Source: Streptomyces violaceoruber
GTDB taxonomy: Bacteria > Actinomycetota > Actinomycetes > Streptomycetales > Streptomycetaceae
Length of the DNA: 64,000 nucleotides
Direction of reading: 5' to 3'
Assembly (NCBI RefSeq): GCF_033406955.1
Contig: NZ_CP137734.1
Location: 620,001 to 684,000 of the forward strand
The translations under genes and the position numbers were made by a program. The stretch's first letter is position 1. Every line of letters starts with the position of its first letter. This document shows, one piece after another, positions 42,055-51,786 of the stretch. The notes below the pieces were generated by a model. That model was not told where the DNA came from. It saw only the letters and a list, made by a program, of their open reading frames with translations, and did not search any database.

Positions 42055-44064
42055 ATGGGGCGTCGGCGGGCGGTTTCATGGCGACACCGAGCGCGTTATG
42101 CCTTCGACCGGACACTGGCCCGAAGCACCGGGGCACTGCTCGGCTGGCTGGCCGCCTGCTGTCTGGCGATCGTCGTTCCCGTCAGCACCCTCCTGGTGTG
42201 GACCGACCCGCGGGCACCCCGCTCCCTGACGGAACGGCTCGTGGCGGTGTGGCGTACGAGCGCCGAGACCCTTCGCCTCGGCGGGGTGACCGGTGCGCCG
42301 CTCCGGATGCTCCTGTCGGTGTTCCTCGGACTGATCGCCCTGCTGTGTGTCTCCACCCTGGTGGGTGTGATCACGACCGGGCTGGGTGACCGCCTGGAAG
42401 AACTGCGCCGGGGTCGGTCCAGGGTGCTGGAGAAGGGGCACGCGGTGGTGCTCGGCTGGTCCGACCAGGTCTTCACCGTGGTCGGTGAGATGGTCATCAG
42501 CCAGGTCGGCAGGGTGCGGGGGGCCGTCGCGGTGCTCGCCGATCGCGACTCCGCCGTGATGGCCTCGGACCTGAACGCGGCGCTGGGAGTGACTCGCGGA
42601 GTACGCGTCGTCTGCCGTACCGGCGCCCCGATCGACCCCGCTGCCCTCGCGCTGCTCACTCCTGCCGCGGCGCACTGCGTCCTGGTGCTGCCGGGCGACG
42701 ACGACGCCGACGACGCGGAAGTGGTCCGGGTGCTGTTGGCCCTGCGAGCCCTGCTCGGCGCCGGGGCGGGCCCGCCGGTGGTGGCCGCCGTGCGCGACGA
42801 GCGGTTCCTGACCGCGGCCCGGCTCGCTGCCGGACCGCGGGGCTTCGTCCTGGACGTCGAGTCCACCGCGGCGCGGCTGCTCGTCCAGGCCGCCCGGCAC
42901 CCCGGCCTGGTACGGGCGTTGCGGGACCTTCTCGATCTCACGGGCGCCGAGTTCCACGTGGTCCATGCGCCGGACGCCCTGGGGCTGACGTTCGCCGAGA
43001 TCTCGTCGCGGTACGAGGAGGCCTGTGCCGTCGGGTACCTGGCGGCCGACGGTCGTGCTTTGCTCACACCGGCGTCCGGCGCGCGATGTGGCCCCGGGGA
43101 CCGTTTGATCGTCGTCGCGCGGGACGACCGGCCGCCCGTCGCGAAGCGGGAGGGCACCGCTGTGGATCCCACCGTCATGGCGGACCGGCCCGACCGGCAG
43201 CGGTCCTTCTCGAAGACGCTGCTGCTGGGGTGGAACCGTCGCGCTCCACTGGTCATGGAGTTGCTCTGCCGCACCGCCCAGCCGGGCTCGCACCTGCACG
43301 TCGTCAGCGGTGCCGACGACGGACCGGTGACCGCGGGGGCCGTGGGCCCCACCGACGACGAACGGGTCGCCGTGACGTACCACGTCGGGGAGCCGACCCG
43401 ACCCGACACGCTGCGCGCGCTCGACCTGTTCGGCTACGACAGCGTGATCGCGCTCGCACCGGACGCGGGTCCGCACCGGGCCCGGCCCGACGACCAGCTG
43501 CTGCTCACGCTGCTGAACCTGAGGGCCGTCGAGGAGGAGACGGGACGGGCCCTGCCCGTCGTCGCCGAACTGACCGACCACCGCAGCCTGGCACTGGCCC
43601 CGCTGGGCCCGGAGTGGGACGCTGTCGTGCGCGGCGAGCTGACCTCCCTGGTCATGACCAGGATCGCGCAGAACACCGGCATGGCCGCCGTGTTCGAGGA
43701 GCTCTTCGCCGCACGGGGTGGCGCCCTGGCCCTGCGCCCGGCCTCCCACTACGTACTCCCCGGACGGGTCGCGTCCTTCGCCACCGTGGTGGCGTCCGCC
43801 CTCACGCGTGGGGAGTGCGTGATCGGGTACCGGGCGCACGACGCACGCACCCCGCGCCGGGAGGCCGACGTGCGCCTCGCCCCTGGCAAAGCGGAACGAC
43901 GTGTCTGGACTTCCTCGGACGAGATCCTGGTCGTGACCCCGCCGGACGCGGGTGCCCGCCGCCCAGGTACCGCATCCGACGAGCTGCCGACGCGTCCGGA
44001 CATGCTCCCGGAAGCCCGGCGGGGCACGGAAGACAGACCTGCGCGCGGCCCCGCTCCCGAATGA
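42055..44064 (+). CDS. CASTOR/POLLUX-type ion channel protein
   Basis: 669 residues from ATG 42055, which follows GTAGGGGG. Two N-terminal membrane helices (LLGWLAACCLAIVVPVSTLLV, MLLSVFLGLIALLCVSTLVGV) flank a short pore-like loop, then GDRLEELRRGRSRVLEKGHAVVLGWSD, the CASTOR/POLLUX signature joining the channel to RCK/TrkA-N-like domains. A second domain repeats LLLGWNRRAPLVMELL. Plant relatives are nuclear Ca2+/K+ channels in symbiosis; bacterial roles are unknown. Monocistronic by position. Confidence 0.85.
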   Translation: MGRRRAVSWRHRARYAFDRTLARSTGALLGWLAACCLAIVVPVSTLLVWTDPRAPRSLTERLVAVWRTSAETLRLGGVTGAPLRMLLSVFLGLIALLCVSTLVGVITTGLGDRLEELRRGRSRVLEKGHAVVLGWSDQVFTVVGEMVISQVGRVRGAVAVLADRDSAVMASDLNAALGVTRGVRVVCRTGAPIDPAALALLTPAAAHCVLVLPGDDDADDAEVVRVLLALRALLGAGAGPPVVAAVRDERFLTAARLAAGPRGFVLDVESTAARLLVQAARHPGLVRALRDLLDLTGAEFHVVHAPDALGLTFAEISSRYEEACAVGYLAADGRALLTPASGARCGPGDRLIVVARDDRPPVAKREGTAVDPTVMADRPDRQRSFSKTLLLGWNRRAPLVMELLCRTAQPGSHLHVVSGADDGPVTAGAVGPTDDERVAVTYHVGEPTRPDTLRALDLFGYDSVIALAPDAGPHRARPDDQLLLTLLNLRAVEEETGRALPVVAELTDHRSLALAPLGPEWDAVVRGELTSLVMTRIAQNTGMAAVFEELFAARGGALALRPASHYVLPGRVASFATVVASALTRGECVIGYRAHDARTPRREADVRLAPGKAERRVWTSSDEILVVTPPDAGARRPGTASDELPTRPDMLPEARRGTEDRPARGPAPE

Positions 44065-44095
44065 GGTCATGACGTGGCCGTGCTCCGGGCAGCGG

Positions 44096-44317
44096 TCAGG
44101 CCGCTGTCCGGCGGGTGAGGGCCGGCAGTGTCCTGGTCCTGATCCGCCGGTAGGTCGCGAAACCGTGCACGGTCACCGCTGCCCAGATGACGGTACTGAG
44201 CAACGGCCACCACAGCTCGCGTCCCTGCGCACCCTCGACCAGCTTCACGACCGAGTTCAGCGCCCAGCCGACGGCGAGGAAGAGAGCCGCCCACCTGGCC
44301 CACCGCCAGATCGCCAT
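44096..44317 (-). CDS. Small two-helix membrane protein
   Basis: 73 residues from ATG 44317, chosen for its GAGGA site; an ATG at 44380 would add 21 charged residues. Helices WAALFLAVGWALNSVVKL and LLSTVIWAAVTVHGFATY are separated by a short loop. No family recognised. Confidence 0.5.
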   Translation of the reverse strand: MAIWRWARWAALFLAVGWALNSVVKLVEGAQGRELWWPLLSTVIWAAVTVHGFATYRRIRTRTLPALTRRTAA

Positions 44318-44464
44318 GGTTCCTCGCGCACGGGATTCCTGCCGAGTCCGTTCCCTGTGCCGAAGTTGTGTGTCCACCATGACTGTTCGTCTGCCCGTCA
44401 TCCGGCGTCGTCTCCTCGCCTTGGCAAGGAAGGCCGAAAACCACGGGTGGCCCTCAGCCGCCCG

Positions 44465-45655
44465 TCAGTTCGCCAGATGCCAGTCGCCGTCACGTACCAC
44501 GAGTACGCCGAGCGACTCCGGCTGGAGACCGGAGTGCTCCTTCGCCGAGTTCCGGATCGGGCCGGACACTCCGTCGAATCCGATCGTCTCGATCGTGTCG
44601 CGCAGCTCGGCACCGTCCGTGCTGCCCGACTTGGCGATGGCGTCGCGCAGCATCAGGGCGGCGTCGGCCGCGAAGGAGGCGAACCCGGAGTAGTCCTGGT
44701 ACCGGTCCGTGTAGCGCGCCACCCACTGCTTCTGGTTCCGCACGCTGTCACCGCCCGAGGTGACGTCACCGATCGCCAGGACGCGGGGGAAGACCATGTG
44801 GACGCCCTCCGCGGCTCCTTGAGCACCCTTGACGAAGAGTTCCGCACCGGCGCCGGCATCCAGATAGACACCACCGTCGAATTCCGCGTCCCGAAGGTTC
44901 TTGGCGATGATCCCGGCAACCGGCATGACCGCCCAGACCACCACGGCCTCGGGTCGGTCGTCGACCAGGCGTTTCGCCTGGACGCTCATGTCCTTGTCCT
45001 CCTGGCCGAACTGCTGCGTGCCGGTGACCTCGATGCCGGCCTTCTTCGCCTGGGCCAGGACCGCGGCCCGGCCCTCCTGCCCGTAGGGGTTGTCGACGTT
45101 GAGCAGGCCGACACTCTTCACCCCCTTCTTCTTCAGATCGGCCAGCAGCACTTCGGCGTCCTGGGCGGGGTTGGGCGAGATCTTGAAGGTGTACTGACGT
45201 TCCGCCACCGGGTCGGTGATCGCCGTTGCCGAGGCCAGCGAGATCAGTGGCACCTTGCGCTTCTCCACGATGCTGGTGACCGGGACGGTGCACGCCGAGC
45301 AACCACCCGTGATCACCGCCACGACATGATCGTTGTTGATCAGGTCGTTGACGTTGGTGATGTTCTGCGCGGGCTTGGTCTGGTTGTCCTTGACGATCAG
45401 CCGGAGCTTGCGTCCGCCCAGCACTCCGCCCTGCTCGTTGATCGAGTCCACCTGGAGTTCGAGGGCCTTCTTGTACGCCGTGCCGATGCTCTGTGTCGGC
45501 CCCGACAACTCCAGGCTGGCGCCGATCGCGATGTCTCGACCCTTCGACCGCCCGCCGGTCCCGTCGTCCTCCTCGGACGCGGCGCAGCCGGTGAGCCCCA
45601 AGGCGCCGACGAGGATCGCGCCGGTCAGCGCCAACGAGGTACCTGTACGGATCAC
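44465..45655 (-). CDS. Branched-chain amino acid-type ABC substrate-binding lipoprotein
   Basis: 396 residues from GTG 45655 with SD AGAGGG. The signal ends in lipobox LTGC. ASLELSGPTQSIGTAYKKAL and VVAVITGGCSACTVPVTSIV belong to the type 1 periplasmic fold of the LivJ/AmiC class. The GTGA at 45652-45655 overlaps the permease stop. Being last in the importer operon it sets specificity; amino acids are the family norm, but amides, urea or aromatic acids are possible. Confidence 0.87.
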   Translation of the reverse strand: MIRTGTSLALTGAILVGALGLTGCAASEEDDGTGGRSKGRDIAIGASLELSGPTQSIGTAYKKALELQVDSINEQGGVLGGRKLRLIVKDNQTKPAQNITNVNDLINNDHVVAVITGGCSACTVPVTSIVEKRKVPLISLASATAITDPVAERQYTFKISPNPAQDAEVLLADLKKKGVKSVGLLNVDNPYGQEGRAAVLAQAKKAGIEVTGTQQFGQEDKDMSVQAKRLVDDRPEAVVVWAVMPVAGIIAKNLRDAEFDGGVYLDAGAGAELFVKGAQGAAEGVHMVFPRVLAIGDVTSGGDSVRNQKQWVARYTDRYQDYSGFASFAADAALMLRDAIAKSGSTDGAELRDTIETIGFDGVSGPIRNSAKEHSGLQPESLGVLVVRDGDWHLAN

Positions 45656-46707
45656 TGTGTCCCTCTTTCCTGAGTACGAGCCGTCGTGGCGGGGGCAGGA
45701 CCGTCCTGCCGCTTCCGAACCGACCGCTCTCTGCGGACCGCCGTCACGCCACCCACCCCTCGGGGCAGGAACAGCAGCACGGCTATCAACGCGATCCCGT
45801 AGACGATGATGTCGAAATTCCCGGTAGCGGACGGGAACACCTTCGGGATCAAGTCCTTGGACGCCTCGGAGAACGTGACGATCACCAGCGCACCGAGCGG
45901 CGCGCCCCACGGGGTGCGCAGTCCCCCGACCGAGGCGATGACGAGCAGTTGCACGGAGTTGAGGAGTCCTGCCTGACCGGAGTCCATGAAGGACGACCAA
46001 TGGGCGTACAGACTGCCCGCGACCGAGGCGAGCCCGGCCGCGAGCGCCAACGCGCCCCGGCGCAGCGCGGCGGCCGACACCCCGGCGGCCTCCGTCGCCA
46101 CGGGGCTGTCGCCCAGCGCGCTCAGCGCGTCCCCTGCGGGGGACCGCAGCAGCGCGTCCACGGACAGCACGGCGACCAGCAGCACGCCGGCCACGAGGTA
46201 GTAGACCGACAGGTCGGTGTCCAGCTCCACACCGAACGGCGCCAGCGACGGAATGCCCGCGAGGCCGTTCGAGGCGCCGGTCAGCGGCAGTTGATTGGCC
46301 AGGGAGCTGACCACCAGACCGAACGACAGGGTCGCCAGCGCCAGGTACTGGCCCTGCGCCCGGAAGATGAACAGCCCCACGACATAGGCCACGGCCATGG
46401 CCAGCGCGGCCCCGGCGGTCAGCGCGAGCAGGGCGTTGACGTGCCATCTGCCGGTGAGGATCGCGGAGGTGTACCCGCCGACGGCGAAGAAGGCGGCCTG
46501 CCCGAGGGAGATCTGACCGGCCCGGCCGACCAGCGGAACGAGGCCCAGGGCCGCCGTGGCCTGCAGACACATCAGCACGGCGACCGACATCGTGTAGAAG
46601 GGCACCCTCGTGAAGACGGCGGGGACCGTCAGCAGCAGTACGACGAAGACGGCGTACCCGGCGGCACGGGAGCCGACCAGGGCGCGTGCCCGGTGCGACA
46701 CGTTCAT
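45652..46707 (-). CDS. livM: Branched-chain amino acid-type ABC permease (LivM)
   Basis: 351 residues, multi-pass, with LVPLVGRAGQISLGQAAFFAVGGYTSAIL and ASVGGLRTPWGAPLGALVIV, the LivM landmarks. A charged C-terminal tail (VRRERSVRKRQDGP) is extra. ATG at 46707 overlaps the livH stop (ATGA). Pairs with LivH to form the channel. Confidence 0.92.
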   Translation of the reverse strand: MNVSHRARALVGSRAAGYAVFVVLLLTVPAVFTRVPFYTMSVAVLMCLQATAALGLVPLVGRAGQISLGQAAFFAVGGYTSAILTGRWHVNALLALTAGAALAMAVAYVVGLFIFRAQGQYLALATLSFGLVVSSLANQLPLTGASNGLAGIPSLAPFGVELDTDLSVYYLVAGVLLVAVLSVDALLRSPAGDALSALGDSPVATEAAGVSAAALRRGALALAAGLASVAGSLYAHWSSFMDSGQAGLLNSVQLLVIASVGGLRTPWGAPLGALVIVTFSEASKDLIPKVFPSATGNFDIIVYGIALIAVLLFLPRGVGGVTAVRRERSVRKRQDGPAPATTARTQERGTQ

Positions 46708-47576
46708 ACCCGCACCACCGACGCCCGGCGCAGCAGCCCGGTGGGCCGCAGCAGCAGCACCGCGAGCAGCAGCCCGTAGGTGAGCGTGTCCTTGTACTCG
46801 CTGCTGAGATATCCGGTGGCGAACGCCTCCACCAGTCCGACCAGCAGCCCGCCGGCCACGGCGCCCGCCGGGGAGACGAGTCCGCCGATGACCGCCGCGG
46901 TGAAGCCCTTGAGCCCGAAGGGGACGCCCACGGACGCGTCCGGCGGCTGGAGCGGAGCCAGGAACACTCCGGCGAGCGCGCCGAGCGCCGCGGCCAGGGT
47001 GAACGCCAGCAGGCTCATCCGGGCCGGCGAGACACCCACGAGGCGGACCGCCTCCGGCTCCATGGCCGTGGCGCGCATCGCGGTGCCCCACAGGGTTCTG
47101 GTGAGGAACAGCCACATCAGCAGGACCGCCACCCCGGTGGCCACCCCGCACCACACGTACTGGCGGACCACATGGGCGCCGAACACCTCGAACGCGCGGC
47201 CCTCGGAGAAGGACGGGACGAAGTGGGAGTCGGGGCCGAACACGAGGAGCGCCGCGCCCTCAAGGGTCACCGAGGCGCCGATCGTCAAGATGATGAGCCG
47301 TTCGCCGTCGGCGTCCCGGGCTCGTCGGGCGACGACGAGATCCAGCAGGGCACCGACGGCGGCGGTGGCGGCGATCGCGGTCAGGGCCGCCGCCCACAGG
47401 GGCGTGCCCGCCTCGTGCAGCACCGCGCAGCCCAGCCCGCCGAGCATGACGAAGTCGCCCTGCGCGAAGTTGATCACGCCGGTGACTTGGTACACCAGGG
47501 CGACCCCAAGCCCGACCAGTGCGTAGGTGGTGCCGGCTCCGAGTCCGGAGAGGGTGAAGTCGAAGAACTGCGACAT
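46704..47576 (-). CDS. livH: Branched-chain amino acid-type ABC permease (LivH)
   Basis: 290 residues with YALVGLGVALVYQVTGVINFAQGDFVMLGG at the start and LKGFTAAVIGGLVSPAGAVAGG in the coupling loop, both LivH marks. It lies 47 bp after livF and overlaps livM by 4 nt. Membrane partner of LivM. Confidence 0.92.
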   Translation of the reverse strand: MSQFFDFTLSGLGAGTTYALVGLGVALVYQVTGVINFAQGDFVMLGGLGCAVLHEAGTPLWAAALTAIAATAAVGALLDLVVARRARDADGERLIILTIGASVTLEGAALLVFGPDSHFVPSFSEGRAFEVFGAHVVRQYVWCGVATGVAVLLMWLFLTRTLWGTAMRATAMEPEAVRLVGVSPARMSLLAFTLAAALGALAGVFLAPLQPPDASVGVPFGLKGFTAAVIGGLVSPAGAVAGGLLVGLVEAFATGYLSSEYKDTLTYGLLLAVLLLRPTGLLRRASVVRV

Positions 47577-47623
47577 GCGTGGCTACCGGATTCCGATCCT
47601 GAGTGACTGCGGTGCGGGAGCGT

Positions 47624-48337
47624 TCATCCGACGGGCCCTCCCAAGTAGGCCCGGACGACCCTGGGGTCCTCGCTCAGTCGGCCGACGGGTCCCGATGCCA
47701 CGAGTTCTCCCCGCTCCATGAGGTGTCCGCGCTGTGCCACCCGGAAGGCGACGCTCGCGCTCTGCTCGACCAGGACCAGCGTCGTGCCACGCACGGCCAG
47801 TTCCACCAGTGCGTCGGTCACCAGCCGGACCGCCTGCGGGGCGAGCCCCAGCGACGGCTCGTCCAGCAGCAGCAGTCTCGGTCGGCTCATCAGGCCTCGG
47901 CCGATGGCCACCATCTGCTGCTCGCCGCCCGACAGAGTGCCCGCGGGCTGCCGTCGGCGGGCGACGAGTGCCGGGAAGAGGTCGTAGACCGCGTCCAGTC
48001 CGGCCGCGGCCCGGTCCGCCGCGTAGCCGCCCAGCCGCAGGTTCTCCTCGACGGTGAGCCCGGCGAACACGTGACGGCCCTCGGGAACGAGCACCAGCCC
48101 CGCTCGCGCCCGCTGCTCCGCCGGCCAACGGGTGACGTCCGTGCCGTCGAACTCGACGGTCCCCCGCCAGGGACGGGACAGGCCCGCCAGGGTGCGCAAC
48201 AGCGTGGACTTTCCGGCACCGTTGGGTCCGATCACGGTCACGGCCTGCCCGGCATCCACCGAGACGTCCACTCCGTGCAGGGCCTCGATCCGGCCGTATC
48301 CGGACACCAGCCCGGTGGCCCGCAGCAGTTCGCTCAC
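47624..48337 (-). CDS. livF: Branched-chain amino acid-type ABC ATPase (LivF)
   Basis: 237 residues: Walker A GPNGAGKST, signature LSGGEQQMV, Walker B LLLLDEPSLGLAP and the LVEQSASVAF end typical of LivF. GTG at 48337 overlaps the livG TGA (GTGA). Confidence 0.92.
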   Translation of the reverse strand: MSELLRATGLVSGYGRIEALHGVDVSVDAGQAVTVIGPNGAGKSTLLRTLAGLSRPWRGTVEFDGTDVTRWPAEQRARAGLVLVPEGRHVFAGLTVEENLRLGGYAADRAAAGLDAVYDLFPALVARRRQPAGTLSGGEQQMVAIGRGLMSRPRLLLLDEPSLGLAPQAVRLVTDALVELAVRGTTLVLVEQSASVAFRVAQRGHLMERGELVASGPVGRLSEDPRVVRAYLGGPVG

Positions 48338-49098
48338 GTCTCCTCACCCAGGTATGCGGCGCGCACCACGGGGTCGGCCGCGATCTGCTCGGATGTGCCG
48401 TCCGCCAGCAGCCGGCCATGGTCCAGGACCAGCACCCGGTCCGACACCGCGAAGACACCGGCGACATCGTGCTCGACCATCAGTACGGTCACACCTTCCG
48501 CCGCGATGTCCGTGAACAGTGCCGTCAGACCGGCGCTTTCCGCGCGCGCGAGGCCTGCGAGAGGTTCGTCCAGGAGCAGCAGTGCGGGGTCTCCCGCCAG
48601 CGCCCTCGCGATCTCCACCCGGCGCTGGAGTCCGTAGGCCAGGCTCTCCGCGGGGAGGTGTGCGTAGGGCCCGAGCCCTACCCTGTCCAGCAGCTCACCG
48701 GCCGTGCGGCGCTCGGCCTCGACCCGCTTCCTGGAGCCGGCCAGACCCAGGACGTGGCCCAGGGAGAGGTGCACACTTCGAGCGGTGCGCGGCAGCATGA
48801 CGTTCTGCAGCACGGTCAGCGAGCCGAAGATCTGAAGGTTCTGGAAGGTCCTGGTCACCCCCAGGCGGGCGGTGCGCACGGGGCCGGCTCCGGTCAGATC
48901 GCGGCCGTTCACGCGAATGGTTCCGGATGTCGGAGGTGTCACCCCGGAGAGAGCGTTCAACAAGGTTGTCTTTCCTGCACCGTTGGGGCCGATCAGCCCG
49001 ATCACGCCACCGCTGGAGTGGGAGAGGGTGAAGTCGTCCACGGCCTTCACCCCGCCGTAGCGCACCGTGAGTGCGGACACCTCGACCGACGTGGTCAC
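48334..49098 (-). CDS. livG: Branched-chain amino acid-type ABC ATPase (LivG)
   Basis: 254 residues from GTG 49098, with GAGG before it; an in-frame ATG at 49119 lacks a site. Walker A GPNGAGKTT, LivG mark TRTFQNLQIFGSLTVLQNV, Walker B LLLLDEPLAGLA, and the switch in MVEHDVAGVF. The conserved ABC signature, usually LSGGQ/LSYG, here reads LAYGLQRRVEIARAL, the common LivG variant. First gene of the operon livG-livF-livH-livM-binding protein. Confidence 0.92.
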   Translation of the reverse strand: MTTSVEVSALTVRYGGVKAVDDFTLSHSSGGVIGLIGPNGAGKTTLLNALSGVTPPTSGTIRVNGRDLTGAGPVRTARLGVTRTFQNLQIFGSLTVLQNVMLPRTARSVHLSLGHVLGLAGSRKRVEAERRTAGELLDRVGLGPYAHLPAESLAYGLQRRVEIARALAGDPALLLLDEPLAGLARAESAGLTALFTDIAAEGVTVLMVEHDVAGVFAVSDRVLVLDHGRLLADGTSEQIAADPVVRAAYLGEET

Positions 49099-49306
49099 CG
49101 GCCGCCTCGGGCGGCGCATATGGCTGGCACTGTTCTCCTACAAGTCTGTTGACCACCAGATGGGTCAGACCTCAACTCGCGCCGAGAGCGGCGCTATTGG
49201 TCACCACTAAGACCGTTGGCGCGCAGTGGTTGTGACACCTCGGCAGGAAGATCCCTGTTGAGAGGGTTTCGACCGCTCGTCACAGGGGCGAGCCGTCGCT
49301 TGTCGA

Positions 49307-49666
49307 ATGGACATGACCGACTCACTGAACTCGAAGACGCACACCGCCGATCCGGTCGTCCTCATCAAGACCTACACCGTGCCGTCGGAGGAGGCCGACT
49401 ACTTCACCGAGGCGTACCAGGAGAACGCCCGGATCATGTCGACGCAGCCCGGATTCATCCGCTCCCGGCTGCACCGCCCCCTGGCCGACGCCCCGGAGAC
49501 GCGGTTCGTTCATGTCGCCGAGTGGTCCTCGGGCACCGAACTCGACCGGGCCACGGGCAATCAGGAGTGGCACGCCGCTCTCAAGCGCCTGTTCGACGAC
49601 CCGGAACTCCACATCACGTCGGAGCCGGCGAGCTATCGCGTCGTCGTCGAGTTCCGTCCTTCCTGA
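49307..49666 (+). CDS. Antibiotic biosynthesis monooxygenase (ABM) domain protein
   Basis: 119 residues of one ABM ferredoxin-like fold: PVVLIKTYTVPSEEADYFTE, MSTQPGFIRSRLHRPL, FVHVAEWSS. Dimers may oxidise aromatic polyketides or degrade small molecules without cofactor; some only bind ligands. No ribosome site is evident before ATG 49307 or the alternative at 49313. Divergent from the liv operon. Confidence 0.8.
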   Translation: MDMTDSLNSKTHTADPVVLIKTYTVPSEEADYFTEAYQENARIMSTQPGFIRSRLHRPLADAPETRFVHVAEWSSGTELDRATGNQEWHAALKRLFDDPELHITSEPASYRVVVEFRPS

Positions 49667-49850
49667 CGCAGACCCGACCGTCACGTCACTGTCACAACAC
49701 ACGGTGTTGAACCGTGCGGATTCTCGTGGCACCTACAAGCAGCTTCGCCCTATAGTCATCCTCGCATCGAGTTGCCCTGCGCCGACGGCCTGCCACGGCC
49801 GCCGGTCGGCGTGCCTCGATGCCCGTTACTTCTTCATAAGGAGCATCAGC
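49667..49850 (+). promoter_or_regulatory. Amidase promoter region with CAACAC dyad
   Basis: CAACAC-ACG-GTGTTG (49695-49709) is a perfect 6-bp dyad. TATAGT at 49751-49756 is a good -10 hexamer 95 bp before the amidase start; a matching -35 is not clear. Confidence 0.5.
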
Positions 49851-51779
49851 TTGCACAAGTCACGAAGGGCAGCCGCTCTGCCCGTCGGTGTCACGGTGGG
49901 CGCACTCGTCGCGGGTGGCCTGTTGGCCATGTCGGGCGCGGCACAGGCCGACACGGCGAGTGACGCCTCGGACAAACGCCAGGAGGCCCTGCTCGCCGCG
50001 GCGGACGAGTACCACATCCCGCCCGCCGTCCTGCTCGCCCTGTCCCACCAGGAATCGGCGTGGGACGGACACGGCGGTCTGCCGAGCACCGACGGCGGCT
50101 ACGGGCCGATGAACCTCACCGACGTCACCCCCGCCATGCTGGCCGGCGGCGGTGCCGGTGCCGCCGGCCGGGCCGACGTCGAGACCCTCGCCGCCGACCC
50201 CGCCCTCCACACACTGCGCCAGGCCGCGGAGCTGACCGGACTGTCGGCGCGGGACCTGCGCGAGGACGACGCCGCGAACATCCGGGGCGGCGCAGCGCTG
50301 CTGGCCTCGTACGAGCGGGACCTGGTCGGTGCGACGCCCACGGACCCCGGCGAGTGGTACGGGGCCGTGGCCCGCTACAGCCAGGCCAAGCAGGAGAAGG
50401 CGGCGGCGAGCTTCGCCGACCGCGTCTTCCGCACGATGCGGGGCGGTGCCTCGGCCACGACCCCGGACGGCCAGCGCCTGCGCCTTGCTGCCGGCCCCTC
50501 GGTCACCCCCGACCGGCGGCAGATCGACGCACTGCACCTGAAGAAGGCGTCCACGGCGGCCGCTGTCGAATGCCCCGCGACCGTCGACTGCACCTTCGTC
50601 GCCGGCTCTCCGGTCGGCGGGCAGGTGGCCGACCGGCCCACGAACGGCATCCGCATCGACACGATCGTCATCCACGACCTGGAGTCCACCTACGACGCCG
50701 GTGTCGCGGGTCTGGCCAACCCCACGAACCCCGCCTCGACCCACTACGTCATGTCGTCGTCCGGTGCGGTCACCCAGATGGTCCCGACCAAGGACATCGC
50801 CTTCCACGCCGGAAACTACTCGACCAACCTGCACTCCATCGGGATCGAGCACGAAGGCTTCGCCGCCCACGGCGCCGCCTGGTACACGGAGTCGCAGTAC
50901 CAGGCCACGGCCGACCTGGTGAAATACCTGGCCGAGCGCTTCGGCGTACCGCTGGACCGGCAGCACGTCATAGGCCATGACAACGTTGCCGGGCCGAACT
51001 CGGCGCTGGTCGCCGGCATGCACTGGGACCCCGGCTACGCGTGGGACTGGAACCACTTCATGAGCCTGCTCGGGGCGCCGGTCAGCGGTCTGCCCGAGGT
51101 GCCGCAGCCGGGCGAGGTCGTGGCGATCACGCCCTCGTTCACGGAGAACGTGCAGACCTTCCAGGTGTGCCCCTCCGACGACCCCACCGGGCAGACGCCC
51201 ACCTGCACCGAACGGCAGCAGCAGGCCAACTTCGTCTACCTGCGCACCGCCCCCGACGAGACCGCCCCGCTCTTCGGCGACCAGGCGATCCACGGCACCG
51301 CCGCGGGTACCGACCGGGTGAACGACTGGGGCAGCACGGCACAGGCCGGTCAGCAGTTCGTGGTGGCCGAGGTGCGGGAGGACTGGACCGCCGTCTGGTT
51401 CAGCGGGGCCAAGGTGTGGTTCCACAACCCGGGCGGCACCAACACCCGTGTCCGGTACGGTGTGAAGATCATCAAGCCCGCCGGGAGCACGCCGGTGGCA
51501 CTCTACGGCTCCAGCTATCCCGACAAGGCCGAGTATCCGGCCGGTCTCGGCGCCTCCACGCAGGCCCCGCTGAGCATGTACTCCATCCCGGCCGGACAGG
51601 CGTACGTGGCCACCCAGGACGCCTCGGCCACCGACGACTACTTCCCGTCCAGCGGAGCGGTCGTCATCGGCGGGAAGAAGATGTACACCGTGCAGTACAA
51701 CCACCGCGTCGCACTCGTCTACGCGAACGGTGTCACCGCGACCACGGCGACGCACCACTGGGAGAACGGCGGCGTCTGA
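49851..51779 (+). CDS. Secreted N-acetylmuramoyl-L-alanine amidase
   Basis: 642 residues from TTG 49851, 7 nt after AAGGAG. A signal peptide (VGVTVGALVAGGLLAMSGAAQA) precedes a helical lysozyme-like/transglycosylase-like region (about 40-220: HIPPAVLLALSHQESAWDGHG). The amidase_2 core follows (about 255-400): Zn His in TIVIHDLES, catalytic Glu in SIGIEHEG, and Zn His in HVIGHDNV. A C-terminal SH3-like region of about 230 residues has two Cys (FQVCPSDD, PTCTER). It cuts the peptide stem from peptidoglycan; fusion with a lytic-glycosidase fold suggests dual cleavage. Confidence 0.87.
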   Translation: MHKSRRAAALPVGVTVGALVAGGLLAMSGAAQADTASDASDKRQEALLAAADEYHIPPAVLLALSHQESAWDGHGGLPSTDGGYGPMNLTDVTPAMLAGGGAGAAGRADVETLAADPALHTLRQAAELTGLSARDLREDDAANIRGGAALLASYERDLVGATPTDPGEWYGAVARYSQAKQEKAAASFADRVFRTMRGGASATTPDGQRLRLAAGPSVTPDRRQIDALHLKKASTAAAVECPATVDCTFVAGSPVGGQVADRPTNGIRIDTIVIHDLESTYDAGVAGLANPTNPASTHYVMSSSGAVTQMVPTKDIAFHAGNYSTNLHSIGIEHEGFAAHGAAWYTESQYQATADLVKYLAERFGVPLDRQHVIGHDNVAGPNSALVAGMHWDPGYAWDWNHFMSLLGAPVSGLPEVPQPGEVVAITPSFTENVQTFQVCPSDDPTGQTPTCTERQQQANFVYLRTAPDETAPLFGDQAIHGTAAGTDRVNDWGSTAQAGQQFVVAEVREDWTAVWFSGAKVWFHNPGGTNTRVRYGVKIIKPAGSTPVALYGSSYPDKAEYPAGLGASTQAPLSMYSIPAGQAYVATQDASATDDYFPSSGAVVIGGKKMYTVQYNHRVALVYANGVTATTATHHWENGGV

Positions 51780-51786
51780 CCGTCGG

